64,000 bases of DNA from Stercorarius parasiticus (Eukaryota > Chordata > Aves > Charadriiformes > Stercorariidae), in assembly GCA_013396915.1 (NCBI GenBank), contig VWZL01000356.1, forward strand, positions 124,001-188,000, in the 5' to 3' direction. The translations under genes were made by a program, and so were the position numbers. The notes under the pieces were generated by a model. The model was not told the DNA's origin, made no database searches, and saw nothing but the letters and a program-made list of their open reading frames with translations. This document shows positions 22,561 through 35,441 of this stretch, piece by piece. Position 1 is the first letter of the stretch, and every line of letters starts with the position of its first letter.

Positions 22561-25500
22561 GTATTGACTTTTTTTTCTTTAGTTAAACAGACTTTATAAT
22601 GGTTAGTTAAGTCAGTAAGGACATGACAGATTCCAATCTCAGTAAAACTAAGAGAGAGAAAAAAAATAAAGGACCTTCCACAAAAGAAAAAAACAACTTA
22701 CACACCATTCAATAGTGAAACCTATTACAAGAGACCATGTTTTTCAGGCCTTTTTTTTTCTTTAAAGAGCTATCTCAAAGCATCCGTGAGTATACTGAAT
22801 GCAGTCCTGCCTCCCTTCATCAGCGGTTCTCTTCTTTTGGTTAAGAAACCAATAGACCATCCCTTCTTCTATTTGCACAGTTAAATCACAAGACTGATGT
22901 CAATTTTTTGGTAAGCTCAGAAATAACAGGTTTACAACTAAGTCTGTGAATACTTTTGCAGAGATTTAAGTGATTATTTATGAAAATCACAGGGTTTTTT
23001 CCGTGACAATTCACTGTCTTTCCATTATCATTCATGAAAGTCTGAAAAAAAAAGCTTTTACAAAGACGTTACTATCTGATCTTTATCTACAGCATTTTTC
23101 AGAGTTCACCATAGGAGCTGTGTATCCATTCAGCCTTGTAAGTACTTCCTCACAAAATACTTCTCCTGTCTCCATATTCGTATTAGTAAAGTTAAAAATG
23201 TGTAATGCTGAAACAAAGAGGGCCTCACTATTTGAAACACCTTAAAAAAAATAGAATAGATTTTTGACAAATAAGCAAAGGACACAAAACGATTAAATCT
23301 CAAGAACAAAATGAGGGTAAAATCTTTCAGCAAACTATATTTTTCTTTTATTTTTTTCCTTTTTTTTTTAAAAACAATCAAGAAAAACAAATACTATTTT
23401 CAATCCACTCTACCAATGATTATTTGGTTTCGTTTAACAAGTGTTAAATCTCTTTCTTAAGAGAGACTGAAGCCAAAAATTACCCCAAAAATATCTCTTC
23501 ACTCACATTTAATACCTGAGAAAAATTGCATCCTTACTAGTTATGCTACTGCTTAATTATTAAAGTTATGAGATAATTTGATCAGGGATAGGCAATCACA
23601 AGGCTAATGCATTAGTTCAAACGTTCCTATATCAGACACTTAGCTTTTGTAAAGCTAACTAATAGCAGAGACAGCATTAGAAGAGACATTTCTTTTACAA
23701 TAATGAGAAGATGCCTTCCTAGATGTAAGCAAGGTAAATAAGAAAGTGAAGGAGGTTGAGATTTACCCAGCTACATGGAGAAAAATTTTAAATCTTTATC
23801 CCTGTTCGTTATTCGGGGTGGGGGGGAGGAGTAACGATCTTTAGTTAATACGTTTAACTTAAAGAAAAAAAAAGTGAAATTCATTACAAAATCCATGTTT
23901 CCATAGTTGACTTAACACTCGCCTTCTGAGGAAGAATTTGGTCCAAGTAGGATACAATAAATTGCCTCGTCTCTTTAATGCCTTCCAAAGCGAGACAGAG
24001 TCAGTGCAATTCATCTTGATCTTTACTTTCAGAAACCTGCACCAGCCGGTCACGGGATCTCACAGGAACCTTATTTCTGGAAATGTTCATTCAAGTGCTC
24101 AGATTTGCACATCCACTGGGAGCCCTCATAGGTGTACCTGCGCGCGTCCCTGGGGCCACATGCATATGCAGCAACGTGCACCTTCCCTCTTGGGGAGAGT
24201 CAAAAACTCAGGTAGAGAAGAAGGGAGATGGCTGTCGACATACTTTGCCGGGAAATGGATAAGTTCAATTAGATTCTTAGCACTATGACTAATGACCTTC
24301 AAGGCTGAATTTACCGCTGGATTTACCAGTGCATGAAAAGCATTAATAAACCCCTTTTCATGCTAATCAGCACCACAGAATAACTTATACTCTCTATCCA
24401 AATTAGATTTTTGTCAATCAATTTCCAGAGCCCCTTGAGCAGTTTCCCAGTGGAGAGATGAAGATGGATGAGAGAAATTCCTATTACTTCCCCTGCTTCA
24501 AATGCTTCTCTGGAGCCTGGGTTAGGGTTAGCGCTGTGCTTGCCTGCAGATTATTACAGACCAAGTGGGTATCAGCTACCTGAGGCAAAAGTGGCAGAGC
24601 AACCTCTCTGTTCAGTGCAATTGCTGCGGGGAAACAAGCAGGAAGGAAAAGTTCAGCACTTGGGACTGAATTATGGAATTCATCTGGAAGCAATTTCTCA
24701 AAAAAGACTGGCAAAATTGTCCATGAATGGATATCAGTAGCTACCTCTTGTCAGAGACAGGAGATGGAGACTGCAAGACCTTCCTAAACAAGATTATGCT
24801 CATGTAAAGGCTGTGCACCCTGCCCGCCTGCTAGCTTACGGTGGGTACATTAAGCACCCAGTATTTCTCTGGAACAGAAACTTGATGAGGATCTGCTATT
24901 GGGTCAAGCCTTGGCCCACACGCTTGCTAGTAGCGAGCTTGCCTTAACGATGCAGACAGCACTGCTGTCCCTCAAGGCACGATGCGGAAGCATGACCCAG
25001 GTAAAGAAGCCCTATTTGCTTTCCAAAAAATCTCAGTCCAGCTCCCAGGCCTTACAGACGGCAGAAGCCTGGGCTAGACCTTCAAGTGGGGTCAGTCATG
25101 TAGACTTGTCTGGGACAGGAGCACCCAGACCGCAGACCTCCACAGTTCTGAGGGATGAGACTTTCTGAGGTCAGGTATCATACCCGAGAAGTTAGGGCAC
25201 TTTGCACGCTACAGAAGCAAACCTAAGTTCTAGGATCTGACACAGGGATGTTTTATTTAGCAGACACAAGGCAAAAGCCAGAAAGAGACGTTTTGGTTCA
25301 GGGTCCTCTCACGTAAATGCTCCCAACCTTCCTATTTACAGCACCACTCTCTCTGACCCGTTGAATCTTTGATTCTTTCAACGGCAAAAATATCAGAACA
25401 AAAGAGTCTCAACTGGGTTCGTGACCTAGGAGGACGTGCACCAATGTACTCCAACCAGCCAAAATCACAGTGATGAGTGCGTTCCCCCAGGCGATGTGCT

Positions 25501-25840
25501 TCCTGGATATGTGTTAAAATAAATGCTTTAAAATAGATGCCAGCTTTTTTCTAGTTCTGTTCTACTAGTTGCGCGGGCCAGACAACTACTCTCAGAAGAG
25601 AACATTGGTCCTCTCCTGAAGCACGGAGTACAACAGGGAAGTTTGGGTGATGGGCAGGATTTAAACCACCCCCTTAGAGTTACCATTTCCCAAACAGCTG
25701 CCTTCAGACAGCTCCCAGATCACCACGTGGCTTGTTTTGGATCTCATGCCAAGGTCCCAAGCCCAGACACTGAAGGTGGCCTACTGGGTTACACATTGAA
25801 CACCACTACAAAGAGTTTTCCAACATATCCTTTCTTAGAG

Positions 25841-25883
25841 CCAACCTTTTACTTTCTTCAAACCAACCTTTTATCTTCTTCAG
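25841..25883. repeat. 22-bp-period direct repeat, two copies
   Basis: Two near-identical copies begin with CCAACCTTTT at 25841 and 25863. They differ by an ACTTTCTTCA versus ATCTTCTTCA ending. It is a local tandem duplication. Confidence 0.85.
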
Positions 25884-27564
25884 AAGAGAAAAAATTAGTG
25901 TGATACCAATCTTCTAAAGGGCTAGGCTTACTCCTTGAGCAAGAGGCTAACCCCGCTGTGAATACTAGCAGCAAAAGCTTGAAAAATTGTCAGCTGTTGT
26001 CTCTAACTCCTTGGAGAGCTGCAAATTACCATTATATATAGCTGATAGATGCCTCTGCAGGAGTTACCTATCATGAAGCCCACACTAAAGACTCATTTAT
26101 ATCCTTAACACTACATGTCTTGCTGATTTGAGTGTCCTTAAATGAAGGATTAATTGCCTCTCCCTTGAATACCTGAGTTTGTTCCATCAATCTGATTACA
26201 TGAGATTCCCTGGTCTACAGCACAAAACTTCATTATGGCCCATCCCCTGCATGCAACTCTATTATCATAAGAGCAATGCCGGCTGTGATTTCTATGGAGC
26301 ATCATTATTCAAGGTGATTTCAGATCTCTAACTTCATCCTTCGTGTTGGCTTACCAGTGGGGTCTACAGTCTGGCAAACAGGGTTTATATCTCTCAATAT
26401 AGAAAGTTTGAGCAGCAGTCAACCTCAAAGCTGAAGGTAATCTATCTTAAGAAAGGGGGGGGGTCAGTATTTTTCTTGTGCCTGCTGAGTGGTCGCTCAT
26501 TTAATAAGTGCGGGAACTGAGCCATTACCTACATCACAACAGAAAAAGAGTGTGCTGTAAGAGATGTGCTCTGGAAGCCCAGCACCTGCCTGCTTACCTG
26601 CACAATCAACTAAATTGTTCAGCAAAGAAAGTGTTAAACGCATCCTGAGCTACAAACCTCAGGTCAGGCACTTAGCGGCTAGCCTGCACCATGGAATTCT
26701 GGTTTTTTCCTCTAACTAGATATAGCAGAGAACCACAGGTTTCACTGTTGAAACACCACTAATATTTGCTCTTTTCAGAAAAAAAACCACCCTCAACTCC
26801 GTTGTAAGAGAAGCACTCAGCTATGAGTCCTTGCTAAATACTCAGCGTGTGGAGCTTTTACAAATGGCTGGATAGTGTAGAGGGGTGTCGTTAGAAGCCG
26901 ACACTGGATCCATTACGCATTGGTACTGGAAGGGTGCTGCAATGAGATTCCCAGTCAGCAACAGTCCAGATGCACCCTCGGATCTCACATCCCCAAACAC
27001 CACCACCGACAGGATTAAGGCCTGTGGGGATTTATTCACACTACACCCTGTAAAGGGGAGTATAGTGACTAAAGCAACTGAAACTTAGCAGTCCAGGAAA
27101 TAGGAATTTCTGATGGAATATCGTATGTCCACTTCTCATAGTTCATATTCCCTGCAAAATCAACATATTTAAGTTCAGTAGGAGATACAAGAAGGTAAGG
27201 AGAGCCTCCCTTTACTTTCCTGGTGTATGAAAACACATTTATTGGTGTGCACATACTTAAAAATCGGGTCATTTTAGACCTGGAATACTTTTTTCCAATG
27301 ACAGACAAAAGTAACGCATTTCTGTGAAAAGTTTCCACTGTGAAGAATTAGTGGTCCCGATAAAATAATTCTGAACAAAACTTCCCAAAATGAGTGGTTT
27401 TCAGTGCCAGAATCTTGCACTAACCTGGCCTTTGGTTTAGAAGCAAGTCATAAAGGCCATAAAGAAGCAGAGGAGGAAAAGATAATCTCATTTTAGAAGT
27501 GCAGATTGTACAATTCAACCTCGAGTGCCCTGCCTGACACTTCAAAATAAGCAACAGAGGGGCT

Positions 27565-27900
27565 GTGAAAGGGACTGATTGTCGGCAAAGCAAACGCTGC
27601 CCAGCTAAAAGCCGGCGTCTCCCCATCATCCTCGGCACTGCCCTAGGGCTGCTCAATCATTTCTTAGGCTCCCTGTGGGCGTTATCAGGAAGAATTGCAG
27701 GAACAATTCCTGAGAACCGCGCGAAGAGAGTGCTGGAAAATATACTGCTGCCCCTTCCCGCATTAGACAGCCATCCAGTACGGTGCAGAATTAAGACACA
27801 GCTCAAGTGTTCCCCCTCAGGCACATCCTTCAGCTCTCCGTGCTTCCCCAGATCGCAGTGTCTGGTCAGCGCAGACGTTCCAAGGCTGATTGCAATTATT
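27565..27900. other. GC-richer islet open on both strands
   Basis: Base composition rises relative to the flanks, and frames are open on both strands (27565-28092 plus, 175 codons; 27657-28139 minus, 160 codons). Both frames run on into the adjacent poly-A tract with its two unknown bases. No domain is recognised, and simultaneous openness argues for composition rather than coding. Confidence 0.4.
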
Positions 27901-27995
27901 TTAAGTTCTGTACCAAAGATAAACAAAAGCTCATCAGAACGCCGCACGGAAAAGCAAGCTGCTTTTAAAAATTCACATTCGTTTTTTTCATCACC

Positions 27996-28027
27996 AAAAA
28001 AAAAAAAAANNAAAAAAAAAAAAAAAA
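27996..28027 (+). repeat. Poly-A tract containing two unresolved bases
   Basis: Fourteen A, two N (28010-28011) and sixteen A. The true length is uncertain. No clear target-site duplication or retrogene body is evident beside it. Confidence 0.9.
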
Positions 28028-28167
28028 GAAAGATGTCAGATTTTCCCTGCTCCTTTTTCCCTTTTGGGCTTTTTTCAGTAGCAAAACTGTAAATAAAAGG
28101 GCTCATAGTGCAAAAAAGATAGAGCAGAGGCAAAATCAACGCACCTTTTCCAAAACTTTACAAACAG

Positions 28168-28230
28168 CTTTTTCACCATTTCGTTTTTTTCACCATTTCG
28201 TTTTTTTCATCATTTGCATTTTTTCCACTT
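28168..28230 (+). repeat. 17-bp tandem repeat, about three copies
   Basis: The unit TTTTTTTCACCATTTCG is present almost perfectly at 28168-28183 and 28184-28200, then as a changed copy TTTTTTTCATCATTTGC at 28201-28217, followed by a further decayed T-run and CCAC. It is a small minisatellite-like array. Confidence 0.9.
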
Positions 28231-28871
28231 TCTCTAATGCAAATACAATGCAAAAGGTTAAAGTAACCTGGAGGCAGTAAGTTTTTAGGAGCTGAGCAGA
28301 CTATACTCTATACACGTACCTCCTACCCACACCTTAACAGAATAGTGCTAAAAATATTTTGCATTTTTAAAAAGCCCATCTGCTTTTCCAAAGATTTTCG
28401 CACTCTCCCCCAAGTCCCAACACTGAGATGGTTCGGTTCTATTTTTGTAAATACAAAGTGTCCTACAGTGATATCTCTCTCCAGATCCTAATGAACAGTC
28501 ACCCATAAAACAGCTTGATGAGAAATGGCTATAAAGCCCCTGAAACTGGACAACATGACCATGGTACCTAATATGAAGATAAATGAATATTCTGCCTTGG
28601 AATCAGTTATTATCCTACGAGACTTTTGCAGAGAGGTGCATATGCAAGGCTGACAAAGTACCTGCCAGCATTACACGTAGCAGGAGCCTCCAAGCGTGAG
28701 CAAAAGGAGTAAGATTTTCCAGAAAAAAAAAGTTGCATTATTTAAGATGTTAATCTCAGAGAAATACCTGCATCTTTTTGCACCTCCCTATGATTAGTAA
28801 AAATGTAAAAGGTCAAAAAGAAGGAGAAAAGGACCAGCCAAGGCATGGAAAGAAAAGGCTTCCTTAAAAGA
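28231..28871. other. AT-rich non-coding DNA, nothing recognised
   Basis: No gene or named repeat is evident between the 17-bp repeat and the old CR1 remnant. Confidence 0.6.
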
Positions 28872-29215
28872 AACAGCTAAGCGGGCTAGGACTTTTCAGC
28901 CTGGAGTAGAGATGCTCAGCGGAAATATAATGAAAGGATGCAGAATCTGGAATTCCACAGAGATGGAGAATGGATGGCACGATCTCTTCAGTACCAGAAT
29001 TAGGGACATCAAACTAAGGTAGCAGCTGGCAGTATTTAGAACAAATAGAGGGAGGTGGTTCTTTATAAAACCCATAGCTAGTCTGGCAACCCCCACGCCG
29101 CATGATTTTTTTCACTTTAAAAATCGCACACAGGCTCAAGGAAAAGATGGACAGGTTCGTGGAAGAGAACCAGCTGAAGACAGCTAAACACGCAGACAAA
29201 TATCTGCTGGGGGGT
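28872..29215 (+). mobile_element. CR1: Old CR1-type LINE remnant
   Basis: Blocks parallel an old CR1 group found in birds, turtles and crocodilians: GGCTAGGACTTTTCAGCCTG, GAAATATAATGAAAGGATGC, TTCAGTACCAGAATTAGGGA, TTTAGAACAAATAGAGGGAG, and CACAGGCTCAAGGAAAAGAT followed by GGACAGGTTCGTGGAAGAGA. Order is preserved on the plus strand, but divergence and small indels are heavy. The usual 3' tail is not clearly seen, so the right edge is uncertain and may reach about 29370. Confidence 0.8.
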
Positions 29216-32200
29216 GGTGGGGGCAAGCTGCCAAGTCTTCAAAGCTTGAAGACAGTTGGAGTTCTGCGTGCCTACCCAGTTCTCCAAGGGGCACACTTAG
29301 GTGACAGATGCACTGCCATCATGCCTAATAGCCCACTTGAATACTTCTGTTTTCTCTCCTGGATACCTGTAGTGATGATTAATACCACTGCATGCCCAAA
29401 CTATTTTCCTGCTGTCTGGCAGTTGGGCGTTTTAAGCATTTAGACGTCTGTCTGGTCTTTTGCTGGGTATCCAGCTTTGGTATTACTGCAACATTTGCAC
29501 TGAAATACAGCAGGACTATGGGTTCAACTCCTTTTGAAAATTGCACCCTGAATTACCCAAATCCTGACAAGAAACACGATCTTAATGATTGTTGTCATGT
29601 TTTCATCCGAGCACTTGATCTACAGAACTCTTAAAAGTAAACACCTGAAATTATTACTTATAGCCACCACTGTAAATTATGACCTAGATAATGGTAAGAA
29701 AAAGGCATTTGCTCTTGAACCATTTGCCTTTCCCAAAAAAAAATCATCTTCTTCCCCTAGGGAATCTAAAGTGTTTTGAAATGGTCCTGCTTTATTTTTA
29801 TTGTATTTTTTGTGTAACAGCAGACCTACACTTCATCTCGGCTGGTTAACCAACGTCATTGAAGTTATCTGAGATTTCTCTGAAGCACACAAAATTGCTG
29901 CCCTAAGGCAGACTAGATCTGCACAGCTGTGAAAAGTGATATAAAAAGGCACAGCTGTCCAGAAAAAAAAAAAAAAAATAAAAATTGACCCCAAGTTTAA
30001 AGCAACAAAAGAAAATGGAACCATGTCCCCTGTCACCCACCTTCCCAGCTGCAGTGGCACAGTAGTCCTGGGCCTCATAAACTATCCCTATCCCCAATCT
30101 GGACAGACAACGCTCTGCTCCAAGAGCTCACTTGAAATACTTAGTGCTAATTAATTCTATTGAGCTTAAAATATATAATACTAATAGGTTTTTTGTAAAG
30201 CTTAAAGGACTAAGTGAAAGGAGGTAAGTAATTTTGTACAGTCAAGCTTCAACTTCCTTTGTAGCTAATAAAATATCGAAGCACAGATAACCGAAAGAAG
30301 GAAAAAAAATTATTTCCACACAAAATTCAGGAGACTTTACAGCTTTCTACAAGTTGATTTTGGTTTTTTGTTTATTCATTGATTTCCCCCCACCGATTGC
30401 ATGGGATTTATTGTACATGTTGTACACCTCGTTCCACAATGACGCAATTAATGACTGTATTAAAAAATAGTTCTTTATAGAAACATAAAAGTAGGCAATA
30501 AACTAGAACAGGAATAATTCTGAGTTATATTTCTTATTTAACTTCTATATTTAAAGGGAAAGCGAATGACATTTCATGTTTAAGCTCCTCACTGTCAGAG
30601 CTATAGCAGGTTTATAGTGTTTGAGGACCTGCCTCACCAAAAAATTCATCTCCGCTAAATATCATCAACCCTGATTCTCACACGAGCACTGAAGACCTGG
30701 TCCCGAAAAATGCTCCCACTCATGCCACGAGCATCTCCAGAGCTCTGGTGCTGTGGGCAGAGGCCTTGCAATTTACTGCTAAACACACCGGCACGCACCG
30801 GCTGTCTCACCTGGTGCTACATCCGCTGTAATAATAGCCGTATTTGCTAGGGAGAGGAAAACCGATAAAATGATGTTAAGCCAGAAGGTATGCACAGAAC
30901 CTCATTTTTAAGTTCAAACAATAATATGCATACCTTTTTTGCAAACAACCCTCCAGATAAAGAAAAGCTGAAGAAGTTCATGTTTCCTAAATGCTGATGA
31001 GCAGTTCCCTAAAGCTGTTTCCCTGCGCGTGAAGAGCATCAAGGGTGGTAATGCATGCCAACGACTAAACCACTGCTGGAATAAAAAAATAAACACCTAT
31101 TCCGAGTCCAGCTGCTGACATAAGATCTTGCTATTTCAGACGTAGTAAGACTGCGACAGTTAGAAATTTAGGTTACAATAAAAAAGTTATCATGAAGATC
31201 AATTGGAGAAGCCCAAAGGTTAAAAGAAAAAATTAACCAAATCATCGGTACTGCAAATATGCTTTTAACACATGCATTCTGAATCCAGTTACTTCTCTAA
31301 AAAACGTTGCCACTGGGAGAGAAAAACATTTTTACCAGTAGAACTAGGGCAAGTCTCAGGAAAGCAGTCAACAGCTCTATTATTTGGTCCTATTTCTATC
31401 TCTTTCACTGCTTATCAGTCTCAAAGCTAAATTCCATGAAAAGTTATTAAAAAAAAAAAAAAAAGATGAGACAACAGGACAAAGGAGCGATTTGAAGAGA
31501 GGTTTTAAACAGCACAATAAACTAACTGTAGACGTTTACAAGGTCTCTGAAAAATGATGAAACCTTGGGAAAATATATAAAGGTACTTAGCTGAGCTTGT
31601 AAAACATAGATGATCGAGGCTGAAACTACAGACAGGATAGAGAAATCACCTAATGCAATATCGAGGAAAGAGTGTTTAAAAAGGTTTTAGCCCAACACGC
31701 ATGATGTAAGTCACAGTGGCCAATACCTAAGCCACTTAAAAGGGTTAAAAAGGGGGTTTGTTATAATTCATGCTCTTCATAGGACAATTCACGTCCCGTT
31801 TAGTACTACCATGGATGTGTATTAAAATGTATTTTGTCATATCTTGTCACTTATCTCTTTGGGCAGCTGACGTACCAGCTCCTGCACTCCCATTAACTTA
31901 GAAGTTTCCCTTCAGATTCAAGATCATGCTACAAAACCCCTGCTTGCTGTTTTTCAGAGCTGCCCCTAAGATGGACAGTCTACGGTGATGACTTCTCACG
32001 TCAACATTGGACCAGGACAGCAACAGGAGGAAAGATATGTATCCAAATGGTACTGAGCTTGGGAAGAACCAAACCAAGAGTGTCATACTTGCCAGTAGGC
32101 GAAAAGAGCAGACAGGAGAAGTCAGCTCTAGAGCTCAGCCTCCATCTCAGCAACTTCCTCATGTGGAGGGAGAGGCAGAGAAGGGGGAAAGGTCCTCAGA

Positions 32201-32672
32201 CAAAGCAAGAGGCTCACTGGCGTTACTCACCAGTGTGTGCGTGTTGAGAATCCCAGGAAGAGCAATAAGCTTGCTTTTATTTGAGACAAGAATTTTCACT
32301 TTGATTTTTCTGGTGCAAAATGCTTAGATACCAAAGTAAGATATGGCTGGGTAAAGAAGTAGATGTAAATACTTCAAGATGACTGAACAGCATAGCTATG
32401 ACAAATATATTGTTAAGGTGGTTTTATGCACAGTCATCCCTGTTCACACTCCTCCCTCTGCACAAATATGGGATTTTCTTTTGATTTGAGCATCGTGCAC
32501 AAGAGATTCAGTAAAAATCTGTGTACCATAATTTGGAAAAAAACCCAAAAACTGTTGTCTCTTTTAAGCACAAGGGTAGCAGGAGATGAGCAATTGAGAT
32601 GATCAATGGGTCTTGAACAGGCACTCTGACTGTCTTTCATTATATAAAGGAATTTGAAAGTTGCGTGATGGA
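29216..32672. other. AT-rich non-coding DNA, no gene recognised
   Basis: No exon or transposon is recognised. A 16-base A-run lies at 31449-31464. Frames at 29102-29443, 29392-29634 and 32007-32327 (plus) are 80-113 codons without motifs; the first begins in the old CR1 remnant. Confidence 0.6.
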
Positions 32673-32898
32673 NNNNNNNNNNNNNNNNNNNNNNNNNNNN
32701 NNNNNNNNNNNNNNNNNNNNNNNNNNNNNNNNNNNNNNNNNNNNNNNNNNNNNNNNNNNNNNNNNNNNNNNNNNNNNNNNNNNNNNNNNNNNNNNNNNNN
32801 NNNNNNNNNNNNNNNNNNNNNNNNNNNNNNNNNNNNNNNNNNNNNNNNNNNNNNNNNNNNNNNNNNNNNNNNNNNNNNNNNNNNNNNNNNNNNNNNNN
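32673..32898. other. Assembly gap (226 N)
   Basis: A run of 226 unknown bases. The right edge abuts a G-run of nine (32899-32907), suggesting that hard-to-sequence G-rich DNA caused the gap. Open frames spanning the gap are meaningless. Confidence 0.99.
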
Positions 32899-32907
32899 GG
32901 GGGGGGG

Positions 32908-33596
32908 CAGGGAGTGATAAGCACTAAAAACTTTATCTTCACTTAAACAGCCATGTCTTATGCAATTCCTGGAGTCCCAAAATTTTGCATTCAAGTCAAA
33001 GTCCACCACAGAACAGGCCAATACCACAACGGAGAAGCTGTTGTGTCTGTTTGCCACCACTCCTGCTGGTTTTTAAATGATGGAGTTGCCTCTGCTAGAA
33101 CTTCCCTGAGCAATGCAAGGAGATTCCCACCACCCCACACGATGGACAATTATGAACTGTAGTGGGTAATTACTGAAAACATGCTATATTTTCACGGTTT
33201 GAGGCATCAGTGACTGCAGCAAAAACGTGCCTTTTTGAACTCAGTTGTTACTTGTTTCCACAAGGAGCAATGTGTTGTTGGCAATGTGCAAAGCTTTGTC
33301 CTCTCAAGATACACAATTTTAACTATGGGCAGACTCTGGTAAACAACACTAACAAACACGTCACAAGTAGTCTTTAGAAATGACTATGTATAATATTGCG
33401 GCATACTTTCTTGATCCTGCATCAACCATCATGTTCTTCTCTGTATTTTCATATTTATTATGTACTAAAAGAAGTTAAAAGTGCTTCCTTCTTAGAAGAT
33501 GCACTAGCATATTCTTGTGATGAAATCTATTACATGCTGTCTTAGAGCTAGCACCAGGAACAGCCGAGGAACTTCTGTATAAACTATAAAAAGTCT
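32908..33596. other. AT-rich non-coding DNA, nothing recognised
   Basis: Short unique stretch between the gap and a CR1 fragment. No gene is recognised. Confidence 0.6.
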
Positions 33597-33705
33597 TATA
33601 GAATCATAGAAACATTTAAGTTGGAAAAGACCTTTAAGATCATCGAGTCCAACCATCAACCTAGCACTGCCAAGTCCACCAGTAACCCGTGTCCCCACTG
33701 CTTAA
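33597..33705 (-). mobile_element. CR1: CR1 LINE 3' fragment, short
   Basis: The tip ATAGAATCATAGAAACATTT is followed by AAGTTGGAAAAGACCTTTAA, GATCATCGAGTCCAACCATC and AACCTAGCACTGCCAAGTCC, then ACCAGTAACCCGTGTCCC. This is the same group as the copy at 4012. Only about 110 bases remain, minus-strand orientation, strongly 5' truncated. Confidence 0.93.
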
Positions 33706-35329
33706 CTTAATCCATTGAGTATTTTTCTTCCATTGACCCTGGCAAAGCTTCGCTTTGGGGTTGTACTTGTTTTGTTGATGGAATATTTCTAGCACGGTCC
33801 CTGCCATAGTCACAAGTCATGTCATAAATAGATTGACTTAGGCTCTTGACTGATGTCTCTGACAGGGCTGCCCTCTTCTGTATATTCTGTAAGCATATGA
33901 CAGCAACCCCTGAGCTGGCAGAAAACCACACGATCACATTAATATGCCTATAAACCAGACAAAAGCGCCTCTGAGAAGTATTAATAAATTCAAGTTTGGT
34001 ATTGCAGTAACACAGATACCCATATTTTGATTACATGTAACAACTGAGAACATGACACAAGGCACTTCCCCTTAGACTGTCTGACAGGGAATATCTGTTT
34101 TCTTAAAATGTTATGCTAGGCATAATGGGATCAAGTCTCTTCATTGGCCTTTAAACACCAGAATGCTAAATAGAATTGATAATGAATAAAAATAGCAATA
34201 TCTCTTCATGCACACGGTGGGCTTACAGTTACGGAACATATTTCTCCTTATTAATAATTAAATCTTGTTCAGTCAAGCTGAGATTATTAAAATGCTTGAC
34301 ATTCAAGCTTCATAAACGCTATTGCATGGCAATTGCCTGGAACAAGTAGCCCGAGTGCTACTACTCTCACCTTCCTCCTGTGTTGGGCAGTTAGACAATG
34401 TCAAGTGAATAGCCCAGAGGAGGCACAAAATAAGGGAAAACTGAACAGTTGTGCGTCAGCAATGCTAAGCCTGAGCGTCTCCAAAGTCACAAAGGAGAGC
34501 AAGCAGAGAGCAAAGCAGAGCCTGGCCATGGCTACAGAGTCAGCCTTATTTCAGAGCCTGGTCTCTCGAGAGCATTTGATTTTCACTGGGGTCTGTGAAA
34601 TACAGAGTTCAAAGCTCTCCCTGAGCCTGGAGAGTGTTCAGACCTAGGACCCAAGTGCATGACCTGTCTGTGACCAGTAGAGACATCAAGCAACTTATGG
34701 GTCATATATTGGCAGGCAGGACAGATGAAGGAAAACAGAAAGCAAAACTGAATCACGGGAACAGAAAGTAAGGCAGGTGATAGATCATCCTGGTGAATAC
34801 TTTATTACTGTGTATAACACAGATGGAAATAAACTTGGATACACTGTCAGTCACTGTCGAACAAACATGCTCCACCAGAAAACATGGAATTCTGTTGAGC
34901 AGAGACCTTAAAAAAAAATTAAAAAATTCTTGCACAATTCTTGAATGGCTTAAAAAAAAAAAAAAGGTTCTGTAAGCTCTTCCCCAAACCTTTAAAATGT
35001 ATTTCCTGTTATGTAAATACACAGCTGTCACTATAAATTGAATTAAGTGATGTGTGCTGAAGTACTGAAGTCTGAGGATTTCTTTGATTCCTCAAAATAT
35101 ATGAGCTACTGTATTTGTTCTAAGGTTTTAGTAAATTAAAGCATAAAGAATTTGGGGATCTATTTTACACAATGCTGGGATGTTTAGTAGGATTGTTATC
35201 CAGCATGCTTAAAAGCATCAGTTTTTAGAGAAAAAATAATCCAGTTCCACTAACATAAGTAGATAAGCTTATAATTTCATTAGCACAGTGTCAAGCACTC
35301 ACTAAAATTCCTCTGTCCTAACTCTAAAA
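33706..35329. other. AT-rich non-coding DNA, no gene recognised
   Basis: No exon or named repeat is seen. Short A-runs lie at about 34911-34926 and 34951-34965. The plus-strand frame at 34333-34647 (104 codons) is serine-rich and has no recognisable domain. Confidence 0.6.
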
Positions 35330-35395
35330 AATAGATTAAAGAGGGGAGATGCAGGTAGTTGAAGTACACTGCCCGAAGTCGCATGGATGTTTAAC
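35330..35395 (-). mobile_element. Possible MIR SINE core fragment
   Basis: The order GAGGGGAGATGCAGGTAGTT, GAAGTACACTGCCCGAAGTC, GCATGG resembles the MIR segment read on its minus strand, where 'gaggaaactgaggcacagagaggttaag' precedes 'gacttgcccaaggtcacac'. It is short and diverged, so this is a weak identification. An A/C-rich tract follows directly. Confidence 0.35.
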
Positions 35396-35441
35396 AAACA
35401 AAAAACCCACCAACACTAAAACACCAAAAAAAACCCCCCAA
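35396..35441 (+). repeat. A/C-rich simple tract
   Basis: ACAAACAAAAAACCCACC and related A/C-only sequence, ending in a run of eight A and six C. Confidence 0.85.

Larger units (their letters stand above)
21226..27564. other. AT-rich non-coding DNA, no gene recognised
   Basis: No gene or transposon is recognised with confidence. T-runs lie near 21257-21270 and 23350-23370, a near-pure G tract at 23815-23826 and a G-run of nine at 26455-26463. One minus-strand frame (22213-22560) is noted separately. Frames at 24468-24740, 24899-25168 and 25643-25903 (plus) are 86-90 codons with no recognisable motif. Confidence 0.55.

Noticed and set aside
27565..28139. 175-codon plus and 160-codon minus frames as genes
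   Set aside because: Both strands are open over the same GC-richer block and both run into a poly-A tract with unknown bases, so composition explains them better.
32434..33060. 208-codon minus-strand frame across the gap
   Set aside because: Much of it is unknown bases, so the apparent length is an artefact.
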